Assembly (NCBI GenBank): GCA_009782405.1
Contig: WRJC01000013.1
Coordinates: forward strand, 1-64,000
Direction of reading: 5' to 3'
DNA from: Oscillospiraceae bacterium
GTDB lineage: Bacteria; Bacillota_A; Clostridia; Oscillospirales; WRJC01
Length of the DNA: 64,000 nucleotides
The notes below the pieces were generated by a model. That model searched no databases, was not told the DNA's origin, and worked only from the letters and a program-made list of their open reading frames with translations. Made by a program: the position numbers and the translations under genes. This document shows, piece after piece, positions 1 to 8,433 of the stretch (its first letter is position 1; every line of letters begins with the position of its first letter).

Positions 1-1
1 C

Positions 2-850
2 GCGATAGTTTGGAACCTGCGCTTCCCGCGCGCGCTGCTCGCCTATGTGGCGGGCGGGGCGCTCTCGGTGAGCGGGGCGGTCATGCAGTCGGTTCTGCGA
101 AACCCGTTGGCCTCGTCGTATACATTGGGCGTGTCCTCGGGCGCCTCGCTTGGCGCGTGCATCGTGATCATGTACGGGGCTTCGATCCCGGCTCTGTCCG
201 CATTCATGCTTCCGGTCACGGGATTCGCCTTTGGGCTGGGGACGATACTTCTCGCCGTGGCCTTCGCCTCGCGGCTCGACGGCCAGATGCAAAACAACAC
301 GATAATACTGGTGGGCATGGTGTTTTCGCTTTTTGTCAACGCGGTGACCACGCTTCTATCGGCTATTTCGAGGGAACATATGCAGAGGCTCATATACTGG
401 CAAATGGGCAGTTTCTCGATGAAAGACTGGTCCACGGTTTTTATTTTGGCCCCTGTGGTTGCGGCGGGCACGATATTCATTTTGCATTTCAATCGCGAGC
501 TCGACATGATGACTTTCGGTGAAGAGCAAGCGAAAACTATGGGCGTAAATCTGAAGCGGGTGAAATGGATACTGCTGGTTTCGGCAGCTGCGGTCACCGG
601 GAGCGCGATAGCGTTTGTGGGCGTGATCGGGTTCGTGGATCTGGTCGCGCCGCACATCGTGCGCAGGCTGTTCGGCTCCTCGCACAAATACGTGATACCC
701 ATGTCGGCGGTGCTGGGCGGCGCGTTCATGGTGGTTTGCGACCTCGCGGCCAGAACCGTGGTATCTCCCAGCGAGCTGCCGGTGGGGGCGGTGACGGCTA
801 TAATAGGTGCGCCGTTTTTCGCGTACATATACTTCGGGAGGAAGAAATAA
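2..850 (+). CDS. FecCD/BtuC-type ABC permease, 5' partial
   Basis: Membrane permease of an ABC importer for cobalamin, cobinamide or iron chelates. The reading frame is open to the left edge (…IVWNLRFPRALLAYVAGG…), so the start lies outside the window; the GTG at 47 is internal. About 282 residues remain of a usual 320-350. FecCD hallmarks are visible: V-W-N-L-R-x-P-R, the V-S-G-A-V-M-Q helix, N-P-L-A-S, the cytoplasmic coupling region (G-E-E-Q-A-K-T-M-G-V) and F-V-G-V-I-G-F-V-D-L-V-A-P-H near the end. It is highly hydrophobic with repeated membrane spans. Its stop overlaps the ATPase start (TAATG), and the downstream B12 genes make a corrinoid the most likely substrate (inference). The binding protein is probably encoded just upstream. 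Confidence 0.93.
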   Translation, partial: AIVWNLRFPRALLAYVAGGALSVSGAVMQSVLRNPLASSYTLGVSSGASLGACIVIMYGASIPALSAFMLPVTGFAFGLGTILLAVAFASRLDGQMQNNTIILVGMVFSLFVNAVTTLLSAISREHMQRLIYWQMGSFSMKDWSTVFILAPVVAAGTIFILHFNRELDMMTFGEEQAKTMGVNLKRVKWILLVSAAAVTGSAIAFVGVIGFVDLVAPHIVRRLFGSSHKYVIPMSAVLGGAFMVVCDLAARTVVSPSELPVGAVTAIIGAPFFAYIYFGRKK

Positions 851-1617
851 TGCTGAGCCTTAACAATGTATCGGCGGGCTATAACGGCACCGACGTGATA
901 AAAAATATATCGCTGAATGTGAAAAGCAACGAAAACCTGTCGATAATCGGGCCCAACGGCTGCGGCAAGACCACGCTGCTCAAAGTGGTGGCGAACATTT
1001 TGCCCTTTCGGGGCGAAGTCGAGATCGGCGGGACATCGGTCAAAAAAATGAAGCAAAAGGAGATCTCGCTGAAAATAGCGATGCTCAGCCAAAGTTCGGG
1101 GGTATATTTTTCGTACAGCGTGTTCGACACGGTGATGATGGGGCGGTACCTGCACATAAAAAACAGGCTGTTGGGGCTGCCTTCAAAAGAAGACAAGGCC
1201 TGCGTGATGCGCTGCCTCGAAGCGGTGAACCTCGCCGAAGACAAGGACAGGGAGATAACCCGGCTTTCGGGCGGCCAGCTCCAAAGGGTGTTCTTAGCGA
1301 GGACGCTCGCCCAGGAACCGGAGATAATACTGCTCGACGAGCCCACCAACCATCTCGACTTGAAATACCAGATCGAGCTTATAGAATACTTGAAGCTCTG
1401 GGCCTCAGAGGGTAGCCGCGCGGTCGTCGGCGTTTTGCACGACATCAATCTCGCCATGCTCCTTGGCGACAACATCATGCTTATGAAAAACGGCGAAATA
1501 CAAGCTTTCGGCAAAACCGGGGAAGTGGTGACAGACGGGTTGCTTGAAAGCGTCTATGAGATCGACGTGGGGCAGTATATGCGCAAATCCTTGAAAAGAT
1601 GGGAGAATATCGGATGA
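850..1617 (+). CDS. ABC transporter ATP-binding protein, FecE/BtuD type
   Basis: Cytoplasmic ATPase that powers the preceding FecCD permease. 255 residues, normal for the family. Visible: Walker A G-P-N-G-C-G-K-T-T (about 34-42), a Q-loop (M-L-S-Q), signature L-S-G-G-Q-L-Q-R, Walker B I-I-L-L-D-E-P-T-N-H-L-D and the H-loop (V-L-H-D-I-N). The ATG at 850 shares its A with the permease stop codon, so translation is likely coupled. Longer in-frame upstream starts would run through the permease gene and are unlikely. It overlaps cbiB by 4 bases (ATGA). Substrate (cobalamin/cobinamide) is inferred from the neighbours. Confidence 0.93.
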   Translation: MLSLNNVSAGYNGTDVIKNISLNVKSNENLSIIGPNGCGKTTLLKVVANILPFRGEVEIGGTSVKKMKQKEISLKIAMLSQSSGVYFSYSVFDTVMMGRYLHIKNRLLGLPSKEDKACVMRCLEAVNLAEDKDREITRLSGGQLQRVFLARTLAQEPEIILLDEPTNHLDLKYQIELIEYLKLWASEGSRAVVGVLHDINLAMLLGDNIMLMKNGEIQAFGKTGEVVTDGLLESVYEIDVGQYMRKSLKRWENIG

Positions 1618-2567
1618 GGTTCGCCGTTGCCGTATTTGTTGGATTTTTGGCCGACTGCGTTTTCGGCGATCCGGTCTACAGCTTTCACCCCGCCCGCATC
1701 ATGGGGCATATAATCCATGCGGGAGATAGGCTGTTTGGCCGCCAAAAAAAAGCCCTCGATTTCATTTTTGGAATGCTTCTTTCGGTGTTTTTGGTCGCGG
1801 GCTTTTATATTTTTTCTTTCGCGCTGCTGTTTTTTTTGTACAAGCTGCATTTTATGTTCGGCCTTTTGATCGAGGCCGGGTTCTGCTATCAGATATTGGC
1901 CGCCAAGGCGTTAAAACACGAGAGCATGAAAGTATATCATGCGCTCGAAGACGGCGACATCGCGAAAGCCCGCTTGTATTTGTCATACATAGTCGGGCGC
2001 GACACGGAAAACCTGAATGAAGAAGCGATATCGAAGGCAGCGGTCGAAACGGTGGCGGAGAATCTGTCCGACGGGGTGGTCGCGCCGTTGATATATATGT
2101 TTTTGGGGGGTGCCCCGTTAGGCTTCGCCTACAAGGCGGTCAGCACGTTGGACTCGATGATCGGCTACAAAAACGAAAAGTACGCCTATTTCGGCAAATT
2201 CGCCGCCCGATTGGACGACGCGGCCAACTTCATCCCCTCGAGGATCTCCGCGCTGTTTATGCTTTTCGCCTCGCTATTGTGCCGCATGGACGCAAAACAG
2301 GCCAAAAAAATATTTTTGCGCGACCGCTACAACCACAAAAGCCCGAACTCCGCGCAGACCGAATCCGTGTGCGCGGGCGCGCTCGGGATTTCGCTGTCCG
2401 GCGACAACTATTACAAAGGCGAGCTGGTTCACAAGCCCACAATCGGCGATTCTCTGCGGCCTGCGGAAAAAGGGGACATAAAACGCGCGAACAAGCTGAT
2501 GTACGCGACCGCATGGACGGCGCTTTTGATCGGGATCACAATAAGGATTGTTGTATATGTATTATAA
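1614..2567 (+). CDS. cbiB: Adenosylcobinamide-phosphate synthase (CbiB/CobD family)
   Basis: Membrane enzyme that joins adenosylcobyric acid with aminopropanol (phosphate) to make adenosylcobinamide (phosphate), a late step of B12 synthesis. Typical CbiB features: N-terminal G-F-L-A-D-C-V-F-G-D-P with H-P-A-R-I-M-G (the family's D-P…H-P-V-R pattern), R-D-T-E-N-L, A-A-V-E-T-V-A-E-N-L-S-D-G-V-V-A-P, and L-D-S-M-I-G-Y-K-N-E-K-Y. 317 residues, full length. I chose ATG 1614 because it makes an ATGA overlap with the ATPase and has GGGAG at 1600-1604; ATG 1599 would add five residues. The next gene supplies the linker decarboxylase for the same step. Confidence 0.94.
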   Translation: MRFAVAVFVGFLADCVFGDPVYSFHPARIMGHIIHAGDRLFGRQKKALDFIFGMLLSVFLVAGFYIFSFALLFFLYKLHFMFGLLIEAGFCYQILAAKALKHESMKVYHALEDGDIAKARLYLSYIVGRDTENLNEEAISKAAVETVAENLSDGVVAPLIYMFLGGAPLGFAYKAVSTLDSMIGYKNEKYAYFGKFAARLDDAANFIPSRISALFMLFASLLCRMDAKQAKKIFLRDRYNHKSPNSAQTESVCAGALGISLSGDNYYKGELVHKPTIGDSLRPAEKGDIKRANKLMYATAWTALLIGITIRIVVYVL

Positions 2568-3642
2568 ATATTCGCACGGCGGCGACATCTATGGCCAAAA
2601 CGGGGAAAAAAACGCGGCCATCGTCGATTTTTCGGCAAACATAAACCCGCTGGGAATGCCCGGCGAAGCCATAGAGGCGGCCAAAAACGCCGTTATCCAA
2701 GCGAACATATACCCGGACTCAAACTGCCGCGCGCTGTGCGCCAAACTGGGCGAATTCGAAAACATCGGCAAAGCGGACATATTCTGCTCAAACGGCGCGT
2801 CGGACATCTTGTTTAGGCTCGCATATGCCGCAAAGCCCCAAAAAATCCTCGTGACGGCGCCCTCTTTTGCCGATTATGAACGCGCGGGCAAAGCGGCGGG
2901 CGCGGAAGTCATATATTATGCGCTCAAAAAAGAAAACAATTTCCAAATCGAAGAAGATATCGCCGATCTCATTTGTTCAAAAGCTCCCGATATCGTGTTT
3001 ATCTGCAACCCGAACAATCCCACCGGAAATTTGACGGGATTTGGAATATTGGAAAAAATAGCGGCCGCCTGCAAATCCGCGAACTCGCTGCTTCTCGCGG
3101 ACGAATGCTTTCTGGATTTTGTCGATGGTTCGCATATGTATTCGGCAAAACCGTTGATCGGCGCATACAATAACATCATAATATTGAAAGCCTTCACAAA
3201 AATATTCGCGATGCCCGGCCTGCGGCTCGGCTACGCGATATGCGCCGACGCCGGGCTTATCGACCGGCTGCGCTTTGCCGGGCCCGACTGGGCGGTCTCG
3301 AACGTGGCGCAGATGGCGGGGATCGCCGCTTTGGAGCATGGCGGGGCATACATGGAAGCTACCCGCGAATACGTGAAAAAAGAGCGCGAATATATGGCCG
3401 GCGAACTGCGGCGCGCGGGTTTTGAAGTTTATCCGGCTTATGCCAATTTCATATTTTTTTCCTGCCCGCGCGATCTCGATTTGTGCGGTGAGCTGTTAAA
3501 AAAGGGGATTATGATAAGAAACTGCGAAAATTTTTCGGGGCTGGGCCCGGGCTTTTACAGAGCCGCCGTGCTGTCCAATGAAAAAAACAAGCTTTTCGCC
3601 GAAGCATTGCAAGAGGTAAAAAAATTATGGCAAAACCGATAA
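2557..3642 (+). CDS. cobD: L-threonine-O-3-phosphate decarboxylase (CobD, PLP)
   Basis: Fold-type I PLP enzyme of the histidinol-phosphate aminotransferase superfamily. In this setting it is most likely the threonine-phosphate decarboxylase that makes (R)-1-aminopropan-2-ol phosphate for CbiB. Family signs: H-G-G at the N-terminus, F-S-A-N-I-N-P-L-G, the C-N-P-N-N-P-T-G block, L-A-D-E-C-F-L-D-F, the PLP-lysine segment L-K-A-F-T-K-I-F-A-M-P-G-L-R-L-G-Y and a C-terminal N-F-x-G-L…R-A-A-V-L. 361 residues. Start ATG 2557 has AAGGA about 9 bases upstream; a TTG at 2548 is possible. It overlaps cbiB by 11 and the next gene by 16 bases. An alternative is HisC, but no his genes are nearby. Confidence 0.9.
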   Translation: MYYKYSHGGDIYGQNGEKNAAIVDFSANINPLGMPGEAIEAAKNAVIQANIYPDSNCRALCAKLGEFENIGKADIFCSNGASDILFRLAYAAKPQKILVTAPSFADYERAGKAAGAEVIYYALKKENNFQIEEDIADLICSKAPDIVFICNPNNPTGNLTGFGILEKIAAACKSANSLLLADECFLDFVDGSHMYSAKPLIGAYNNIIILKAFTKIFAMPGLRLGYAICADAGLIDRLRFAGPDWAVSNVAQMAGIAALEHGGAYMEATREYVKKEREYMAGELRRAGFEVYPAYANFIFFSCPRDLDLCGELLKKGIMIRNCENFSGLGPGFYRAAVLSNEKNKLFAEALQEVKKLWQNR

Positions 3643-4469
3643 TGATCCAGGGCGCCGCTTCCGGCGTGGGAAAGACTATAACCGCTATGGCGCTGTGCAG
3701 GATTTTTGCGCAGGACGGCCACAGCGTCGCTCCGTTCAAATCGCAGAACATGACATCCAACACCGCTTTCACAAAGGGCGGCGACGAAATCGCGGTTTCG
3801 CAGCTTTTGCAGGCGAAAGCGGCAAAAGTTGAGCCGAGCGCGGACATGAACCCCGTGATACTCAAGCCCTCGCCCGAAAAAACGGGTACACAGGCCGTTG
3901 TCTGCGGCAAACCATACGGCACAATAGACGCATACAATTTCAAAGACATCAAGCAAAGCCTGATGCAAAAAATAATGGAATCGTATGAGAGGCTGTCGAA
4001 CCAATACGAAATAATAGTGATCGAAGGGGCGGGCAGCCCGGTGGAGCTGAACCTGACCAAAGACGGCGGAGATATTGTCAACATGGGGCTCGCAAAGCGC
4101 GTAAAATCGCCGGTTGTGCTGGTGGGGGACATCGACAGGGGCGGAATTTTCGCCTCATTGCACGGCACGATCACTCTTTTTTCCGAATCAGAGCGAAACC
4201 ACGTAAAAGCCACAATCGTGAACCGTTTTAGGGGCGACATAGCATATTTCAAAGAAGGCGTGGATATCCTCGAAAATATAACCGGAGTGCCCGTGGCCGG
4301 CGTCGTCCCTTATGTCAAATTCGACATTCCCGAAGAGGACTGCCTTTATGACGGCGGCGAAAATTCGCCAAGCGGGGACTATGAGAGCCAGTTCGACATA
4401 ATCGCGGACAACGCCCGAAAATCGCTCGACATGGATTTGATCTACAGGATAGTCGAAAGCGGGGCGTAA
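3627..4469 (+). CDS. cobQ: Cobyric acid synthase lacking the glutaminase domain
   Basis: N-terminal ATP-dependent amidoligase half of cobyric acid synthase (CobQ/CbiP), which normally amidates four side chains of the corrin ring using glutamine. The dethiobiotin-synthetase-like domain is intact: G-A-A-S-G-V-G-K-T (about 9-17), F-K-S-Q-N-M-T-S-N, M-N-P-V-I-L-K-P, V-I-E-G-A-G-S-P-V-E-L-N, G-D-I-D-R-G-G-I-F-A-S and N-R-F-R-G-D. The protein has only 280 residues against about 480-510. After P-E-E-D (about 240) the sequence moves within some 20 residues to F-D-I-I-A-D-N-A-R-K-S-L-D-M-D-L-I-Y-R-I, which resembles the extreme C-terminal tail of clostridial CobQ. The roughly 220-residue GATase1 domain is therefore missing as an internal in-frame deletion. 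No separate GATase is present in the window. It overlaps cobD and abuts the DUF71 gene. Confidence 0.88.
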   Translation: MAKPIMIQGAASGVGKTITAMALCRIFAQDGHSVAPFKSQNMTSNTAFTKGGDEIAVSQLLQAKAAKVEPSADMNPVILKPSPEKTGTQAVVCGKPYGTIDAYNFKDIKQSLMQKIMESYERLSNQYEIIVIEGAGSPVELNLTKDGGDIVNMGLAKRVKSPVVLVGDIDRGGIFASLHGTITLFSESERNHVKATIVNRFRGDIAYFKEGVDILENITGVPVAGVVPYVKFDIPEEDCLYDGGENSPSGDYESQFDIIADNARKSLDMDLIYRIVESGA

Positions 4470-4471
4470 AT

Positions 4472-5131
4472 ATGAATGGTACGCACACAAAAAAGTTTGT
4501 CGCATCGTACAGCGGCGGCAAGGACAGCATATTGGCGATATACCGGGCCATAAAAGCCGGGATGATTCCCCTCGAATTGATCACCACGTACAACACAGAC
4601 GCCGAACGATCGTGGTTTCACGGGATAACCGAAAATATCATAAAAAAGGTTTCGGATTCGCTTTCCATTCCCATCAAGCTGATTTGCACCTCGGGGGAAA
4701 AGTACGAGGCAAATTTCGAAAATGCCCTCGCGGAGGCAAAAGCCGGGGGTGCCGAATCCTGCGTTTTCGGGGACATAGATATCGAGGGGCATCTCGAATG
4801 GTGCAGCCTGCGCTGCGAAAAAACCGGGCTTGCGCCGTATTTTCCCCTTTGGAAAGAACAGCGGAAAAAATTGGTATATGAGTTCATCGATTCCGGCTTT
4901 TCGGCGCTTGTCACGATAGTCGACGCGAGCCGCATGCCAAAAAAGTTTTTGGGTCAGATATTGACCAAAAAAACCGCAGATGAAATCGAACTGAGCGGAG
5001 CCGACATATGCGGCGAAAACGGCGAATATCACACATTTGTATTCGACGGCCCCATTTTCAAAAACAAAATCGATTTGTCCGTCAAAGGCAAACTTGAAAT
5101 GGACAAATATGCCATTTTGAATATTGATTGA
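4472..5131 (+). CDS. DUF71/COG2102 PP-loop ATP pyrophosphatase (Dph6-related)
   Basis: Cytoplasmic adenine-nucleotide alpha-hydrolase of the family that includes archaeal/eukaryotic diphthine-ammonia ligase. PP-loop S-Y-S-G-G-K-D-S (about 11-18). Other family blocks: F-H-G-I near residue 49, E-A-G/K-A-G-G…V-F-G-D-I-D, and the C-terminal G-E-x-G-E-Y-H-T-F-V-F-D. 219 residues, typical. Bacteria do not make diphthamide, and published comparative genomics of DUF71 proposed a B12-salvage role for one subfamily because it clusters with corrinoid genes, exactly as here. It starts 2 bases after the cobyric acid synthase stop. The biochemical reaction is not established; corrinoid side-chain amidation is a hypothesis. 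Confidence 0.85.
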   Translation: MNGTHTKKFVASYSGGKDSILAIYRAIKAGMIPLELITTYNTDAERSWFHGITENIIKKVSDSLSIPIKLICTSGEKYEANFENALAEAKAGGAESCVFGDIDIEGHLEWCSLRCEKTGLAPYFPLWKEQRKKLVYEFIDSGFSALVTIVDASRMPKKFLGQILTKKTADEIELSGADICGENGEYHTFVFDGPIFKNKIDLSVKGKLEMDKYAILNID

Positions 5132-5165
5132 TTCAAAAAATAAAATTTCAGGAGGTAAATTTTCA

Positions 5166-5915
5166 ATGCACAAAATATATTTTCGCTCGTATGGATCAAA
5201 AGAAGACCTGCAAATGGCAAAACGCCTAAAAATGGACACGGTGGAGTTGATTTGGATCGAAGCTCCGTTTTCGAAAGGAAACAAGGACGGTATATTAGGC
5301 AATTTAAAGGAGTACGGCATTTCGGTCAATGCCGTCACTTCGGCGACGGGGCTCGACGCCGCTGTCTTGAAAGAAGAAATAGATTTCGCAGCGGGATTGA
5401 ATGCGGCTTTTTACGTACCCCATGCGCCTCTGCTGGCTTACGGCGACAAAGCGGCGATCGAAAATTTTTTGGCCGTTTGGAATGAAACAAATCAGTACGC
5501 CCAAGACAAAGGCGTAACGCTGTGCGTTCAAAGCTGCGGACAAATGCCCGACTCATGGGATATTATCTTTTCGCGCATCGAAGGTATAGGGCTAAAATAC
5601 GATCCTTCATTTTCGCTGCAGGGCGGACGCAGCTACGCTTCGGAAATCGTGAAATACGGAAAACTGATCAAACACGTGCACATCAAAGACGAAGTTATAT
5701 TCGGCCAAACCACTGATTTCAACCAGGGGTTGAAGCCGCACCGGTACGTGCCGGCCGGAATGGGCGACATAAAATGGGGGACTGTCATGGCCTTGCTGTA
5801 TGAAGAAGGATATGCGGGGGATTTCGCCATTGAGACGCATTCGCCTTATTGGGGAGCGAACATGGAAAAAGACATAACTTTGTCCAGGCGCCACTTGGAA
5901 CAGTTCATCGTTTGA
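5166..5915 (+). CDS. Sugar phosphate isomerase/epimerase-like TIM barrel
   Basis: Xylose-isomerase-like TIM-barrel protein (AP_endonuc_2 superfamily), 249 residues, probably a cytosolic sugar or polyol isomerase/epimerase. Supporting segments: Y-V-P-H-A-P-L (strand 3), G-V-T-L-C-V-Q-S-C-G (strand 4), L-K-Y-D-P-S-F-S, H-V-H-I-K-D-E and G-M-G-D-I-K-W-G, then F-A-I-E-T-H-S, giving the usual D/H/E metal ligands. The start is ATG 5166 because AGGAGGT lies at 5152-5158; the open frame reaches 5124 without a ribosome site. It follows the B12 cluster by 34 bases in the same direction but has its own strong ribosome site, so co-transcription is uncertain. It converges with the GHL6 gene, 3 bases apart. 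Substrate unknown. Confidence 0.78.
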   Translation: MHKIYFRSYGSKEDLQMAKRLKMDTVELIWIEAPFSKGNKDGILGNLKEYGISVNAVTSATGLDAAVLKEEIDFAAGLNAAFYVPHAPLLAYGDKAAIENFLAVWNETNQYAQDKGVTLCVQSCGQMPDSWDIIFSRIEGIGLKYDPSFSLQGGRSYASEIVKYGKLIKHVHIKDEVIFGQTTDFNQGLKPHRYVPAGMGDIKWGTVMALLYEEGYAGDFAIETHSPYWGANMEKDITLSRRHLEQFIV

Positions 5916-5918
5916 TTT

Positions 5919-7898
5919 CTAATACTCCAAAACCACCGCTTTATGGCAGCTGACCTCGTCGATGGCGAAGCCCACTTTCGCCCCGTCTTGCGTGAATTTT
6001 ATCTGTTCGTTCGTTTTCGCGTCATAGACTTTTGTTATCTTTTCCGGGATCAAAAGCTCCACATTTATGTTGAATAGCGGCATCAAATCCTCGATGACCT
6101 CGATTTTGTCGCCTCTTTTTACCGGCGAGGCATACAGCAGGTGGTTTATATACCTGTTTTGCTGAGGCTGTTTCATAAGGGTCGCAATTCCCCCCGATGG
6201 CATATTCGAGATAAAAGTTTTTTTGTCGCCGAGAAGCGCTTCGATCGCATATTTTACGATTTCCTTGCATATCAGGCTGCCTTTGGTCGCATAATCCTCA
6301 AAAATCGCCCAAGCGATGTATATGCCGTCTTTTCCGCGCGTCATTCCCGGAGCGGCGTTTTGCAGTTTTTGCGGCGTGTGCTGATGCGACGAAAAACTGA
6401 ATGTGTCGCGGTTGAAATATGGATTCCTGCGCCATCCCAACACTTCGCCGCCGTTTACCCCTACCCTGTATGGCTCGCCGTACAGCACAAAGTCCGTCCG
6501 ACCCAGATCGCCCGGCTTGAATTCCGGCTTGAAATAACAGGGCTGATATGCATTCCTGCCATCGAACTTCGCCCCGAAGTCAAATAAAAACTCGCCCTCT
6601 TTTTCCCCGACGCCGAGCCCCGATATGCCCGAAGCCAAAATCTTTCCGCCCCCTGCGGCAAATTTGTCGAGTTTTGCTTTTAGATCGCCGTCTATGCGGA
6701 CCCTGTCGGGCAGTATGGCCAGCTTGTATTTTCCGATGTCGCTCTGGGCATCCACGATGTCGTACAGATATTTCCCCTCGAGCATCATCCTCGACGCCCC
6801 GGTAAACGATTTTTTGCAATCGCCGCCAAAGCCCCCGGCGTAATAATCGTCGCCAAACAGAGCGATGTCGGCTACGCTCTCCACGTCGTCGCAGTATTTT
6901 TCAACAGCTTCGACTTCGGCGTAGGCCGCGCCGATCAGCTCATAAGTGGCCTCGTCCAAAAAGCCCTCGGGGTGCATCTGGTCGCCGATCGAACACTTGG
7001 CGCCGTTGGCTATGCTCAAGGCGACTTCGTATTTCAAGGCGTTCGGGTGCTTGAATCCGCCGAATTCTCCCCATGTGGTGTGGAATTTGCCGGTCATGCC
7101 CAAAAACTCGAGCCCTAAGCCCTGGACATACCTCGCAGACATGGGAAAATGGTCGTATCCCCAGCCGCCGGTTGGCAAAGATTCGATTTCGAGGTGCGTG
7201 TTGGCAAATGCCAAATCCCGCCGGCCTGCCGGTATGTGCCCGCCATTGTGGAATATCCTGAGATCCGGGTTTATTTTGTGGATCGCTTCGTTTATTTTCG
7301 TGTAGTACATTTTGTATGTGCGCTCCCCGAGTTCCTTGACGGCCGCGTCGTCGCGGGGGTCTTTTCCCTCGGCCCGCAATATTTTCACGCAATTTTGGCA
7401 ATAGCAGATGCGCGGCGAGACGATGTCCAAAAAATATCCCTCGATGTCTTTGAATTTTTCCGTGATTTCCACGACCTGATCGATCAAAACCCCGAAATAC
7501 GGCGAATTGAAGCAAAACAAGTGGTAGCCCGCATTCATGAACCCCCCATTCCAGCCCACGCTTTCGTCCTTGTTTCGAAGCAGCCATTCGGGGTGTTCCC
7601 TCGCGATTTTTTCGTCGAGCCCCGCAGAAACGTAGACCGGGGTCTGCACCCCGATTTCATGGCAGGCATCGAGCATTTCGGCCAACAAGTCGAAATCCAG
7701 GTTGGGGTGCTTTTTGTTTTTTTCGGTTTCGTGGTAGGCCCAGCCGTGATGGCATTTCGCGAAAACCGTGACGGAATTCACATGGCCTGATTTCAGTGTA
7801 TTTTGAAATTGTTTTTTGTCGAACTTGCTTCCAATGCCCGGGATGAGCTCCGATGTGTGAAAATCCAGATGCACTTGTCTAAACGGCAATTTTCCCAT
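5919..7898 (-). CDS. GHL6-type putative glycoside hydrolase
   Basis: 659-residue cytoplasmic protein (no signal peptide) matching the hypothetical glycosyl hydrolase 6 family pattern: H-L-D-F-H-T-S-E at the N-terminus, V-T-V-F-A-K-C-H-H-G-W-A-Y-H, H-P-N-L, D-L-L-A-E-M-L-D-A-C-H and A-R-E-H-P-E-W-L. The middle region (about 340-560) resembles the class-I-amidotransferase-like trimerisation domain of GH42 beta-galactosidases (A-I-L-P-D-R-V…K-I-L-A-S-G). Related enzymes act on alpha-linked deoxy sugars or galactosides; substrate unknown. An AAGGAG site precedes the ATG by 8 bases. It sits 15 bases after the flavodoxin gene and shares its promoter. A distant paralogue lies at 50703-52685. Confidence 0.8.
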   Translation of the reverse strand: MGKLPFRQVHLDFHTSELIPGIGSKFDKKQFQNTLKSGHVNSVTVFAKCHHGWAYHETEKNKKHPNLDFDLLAEMLDACHEIGVQTPVYVSAGLDEKIAREHPEWLLRNKDESVGWNGGFMNAGYHLFCFNSPYFGVLIDQVVEITEKFKDIEGYFLDIVSPRICYCQNCVKILRAEGKDPRDDAAVKELGERTYKMYYTKINEAIHKINPDLRIFHNGGHIPAGRRDLAFANTHLEIESLPTGGWGYDHFPMSARYVQGLGLEFLGMTGKFHTTWGEFGGFKHPNALKYEVALSIANGAKCSIGDQMHPEGFLDEATYELIGAAYAEVEAVEKYCDDVESVADIALFGDDYYAGGFGGDCKKSFTGASRMMLEGKYLYDIVDAQSDIGKYKLAILPDRVRIDGDLKAKLDKFAAGGGKILASGISGLGVGEKEGEFLFDFGAKFDGRNAYQPCYFKPEFKPGDLGRTDFVLYGEPYRVGVNGGEVLGWRRNPYFNRDTFSFSSHQHTPQKLQNAAPGMTRGKDGIYIAWAIFEDYATKGSLICKEIVKYAIEALLGDKKTFISNMPSGGIATLMKQPQQNRYINHLLYASPVKRGDKIEVIEDLMPLFNINVELLIPEKITKVYDAKTNEQIKFTQDGAKVGFAIDEVSCHKAVVLEY

Positions 7899-7913
7899 AA
7901 TAATAACTCCTTT

Positions 7914-8336
7914 TTAATTTTTGATATCTTCATAGGCCAAGATTTCCAGGCCCAAATCCGCAACCCTTTTTGAAATGTTTTCTTTTTCGCTTTTTCCGCT
8001 CTGCGAAACCATGAATAGCTTTATCTTCGTCCCTTTTGGCAGCAATTTGATCGCGGCGTTCGCCGACGGGGCGGGATGGCCCGCCCATATGGGGCAAAAT
8101 ACATTCACCGCATCGTAATCTTCGAATTTCGCGGGCGCCCCGCCGATGGCGATTGGTTTTATTTTTCGCGAGCTCCCCCTCAGGGATTTCACTATACCCG
8201 CCGTGAAAACGGCAAATTTGTTCGGCCTCTTTGAATCTGCCGCTTCGCAGATTTCGAATTTGTTTTCCTCGCCGAATTTTTCGGCAATTTTTTTGGTGTT
8301 TCCCGAATAGGAATAATATAATACGAGTTCGCGCAT
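7914..8336 (-). CDS. Flavodoxin-like protein
   Basis: 140-residue FMN-binding electron carrier or flavodoxin-fold oxidoreductase. The phosphate-binding loop Y-S-Y-S-G-N-T-K-K-I-A (about 8-18) is clear, followed by the alternating strands typical of the fold (V-N-V-F-C-P-I-W-A-G-H-P-A-P, I-K-L-F-M-V-S-Q-S-G). AAGGAGG stands 9 bases before the ATG. It is the first gene of a two-gene unit with the GHL6 glycosidase; the functional tie between them is unclear. Its partner redox enzymes are not in the window. Confidence 0.85.
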   Translation of the reverse strand: MRELVLYYSYSGNTKKIAEKFGEENKFEICEAADSKRPNKFAVFTAGIVKSLRGSSRKIKPIAIGGAPAKFEDYDAVNVFCPIWAGHPAPSANAAIKLLPKGTKIKLFMVSQSGKSEKENISKRVADLGLEILAYEDIKN

Positions 8337-8368
8337 GAAAAATTCGCCTCCTTGTAAATTTTAAATAT

Positions 8369-8397
8369 ATTATAGCCGTTTTGTTTCGGCAATTCAA
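8369..8397 (-). promoter_or_regulatory. Sigma-A-type promoter for flavodoxin-GHL6
   Basis: On the minus strand, TTGAAT (8392-8397) and TATAAT (8369-8374) are separated by 17 bases, 33 bases ahead of the flavodoxin start. Confidence 0.7.
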
Positions 8398-8433
8398 CAA
8401 CTATCCGTTAACAAAAAGGAAACAAATAAGTGG

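Noticed and set aside
43..1155. Long minus-strand open frame (370 codons) opposite the permease and ATPase genes
   Set aside because: It mirrors two genes with clear motifs, shows no family signature and crosses a gene boundary; a shadow caused by base composition.
1..5165. Cobalamin riboswitch for the B12 cluster
   Set aside because: The operon start lies left of the window, and no B12-box-like leader is visible inside it.
4442..5338. Minus-strand open frame of 298 codons opposite the DUF71 gene
   Set aside because: No motifs, no ribosome site, and it spans the end of DUF71 and the start of the next gene.
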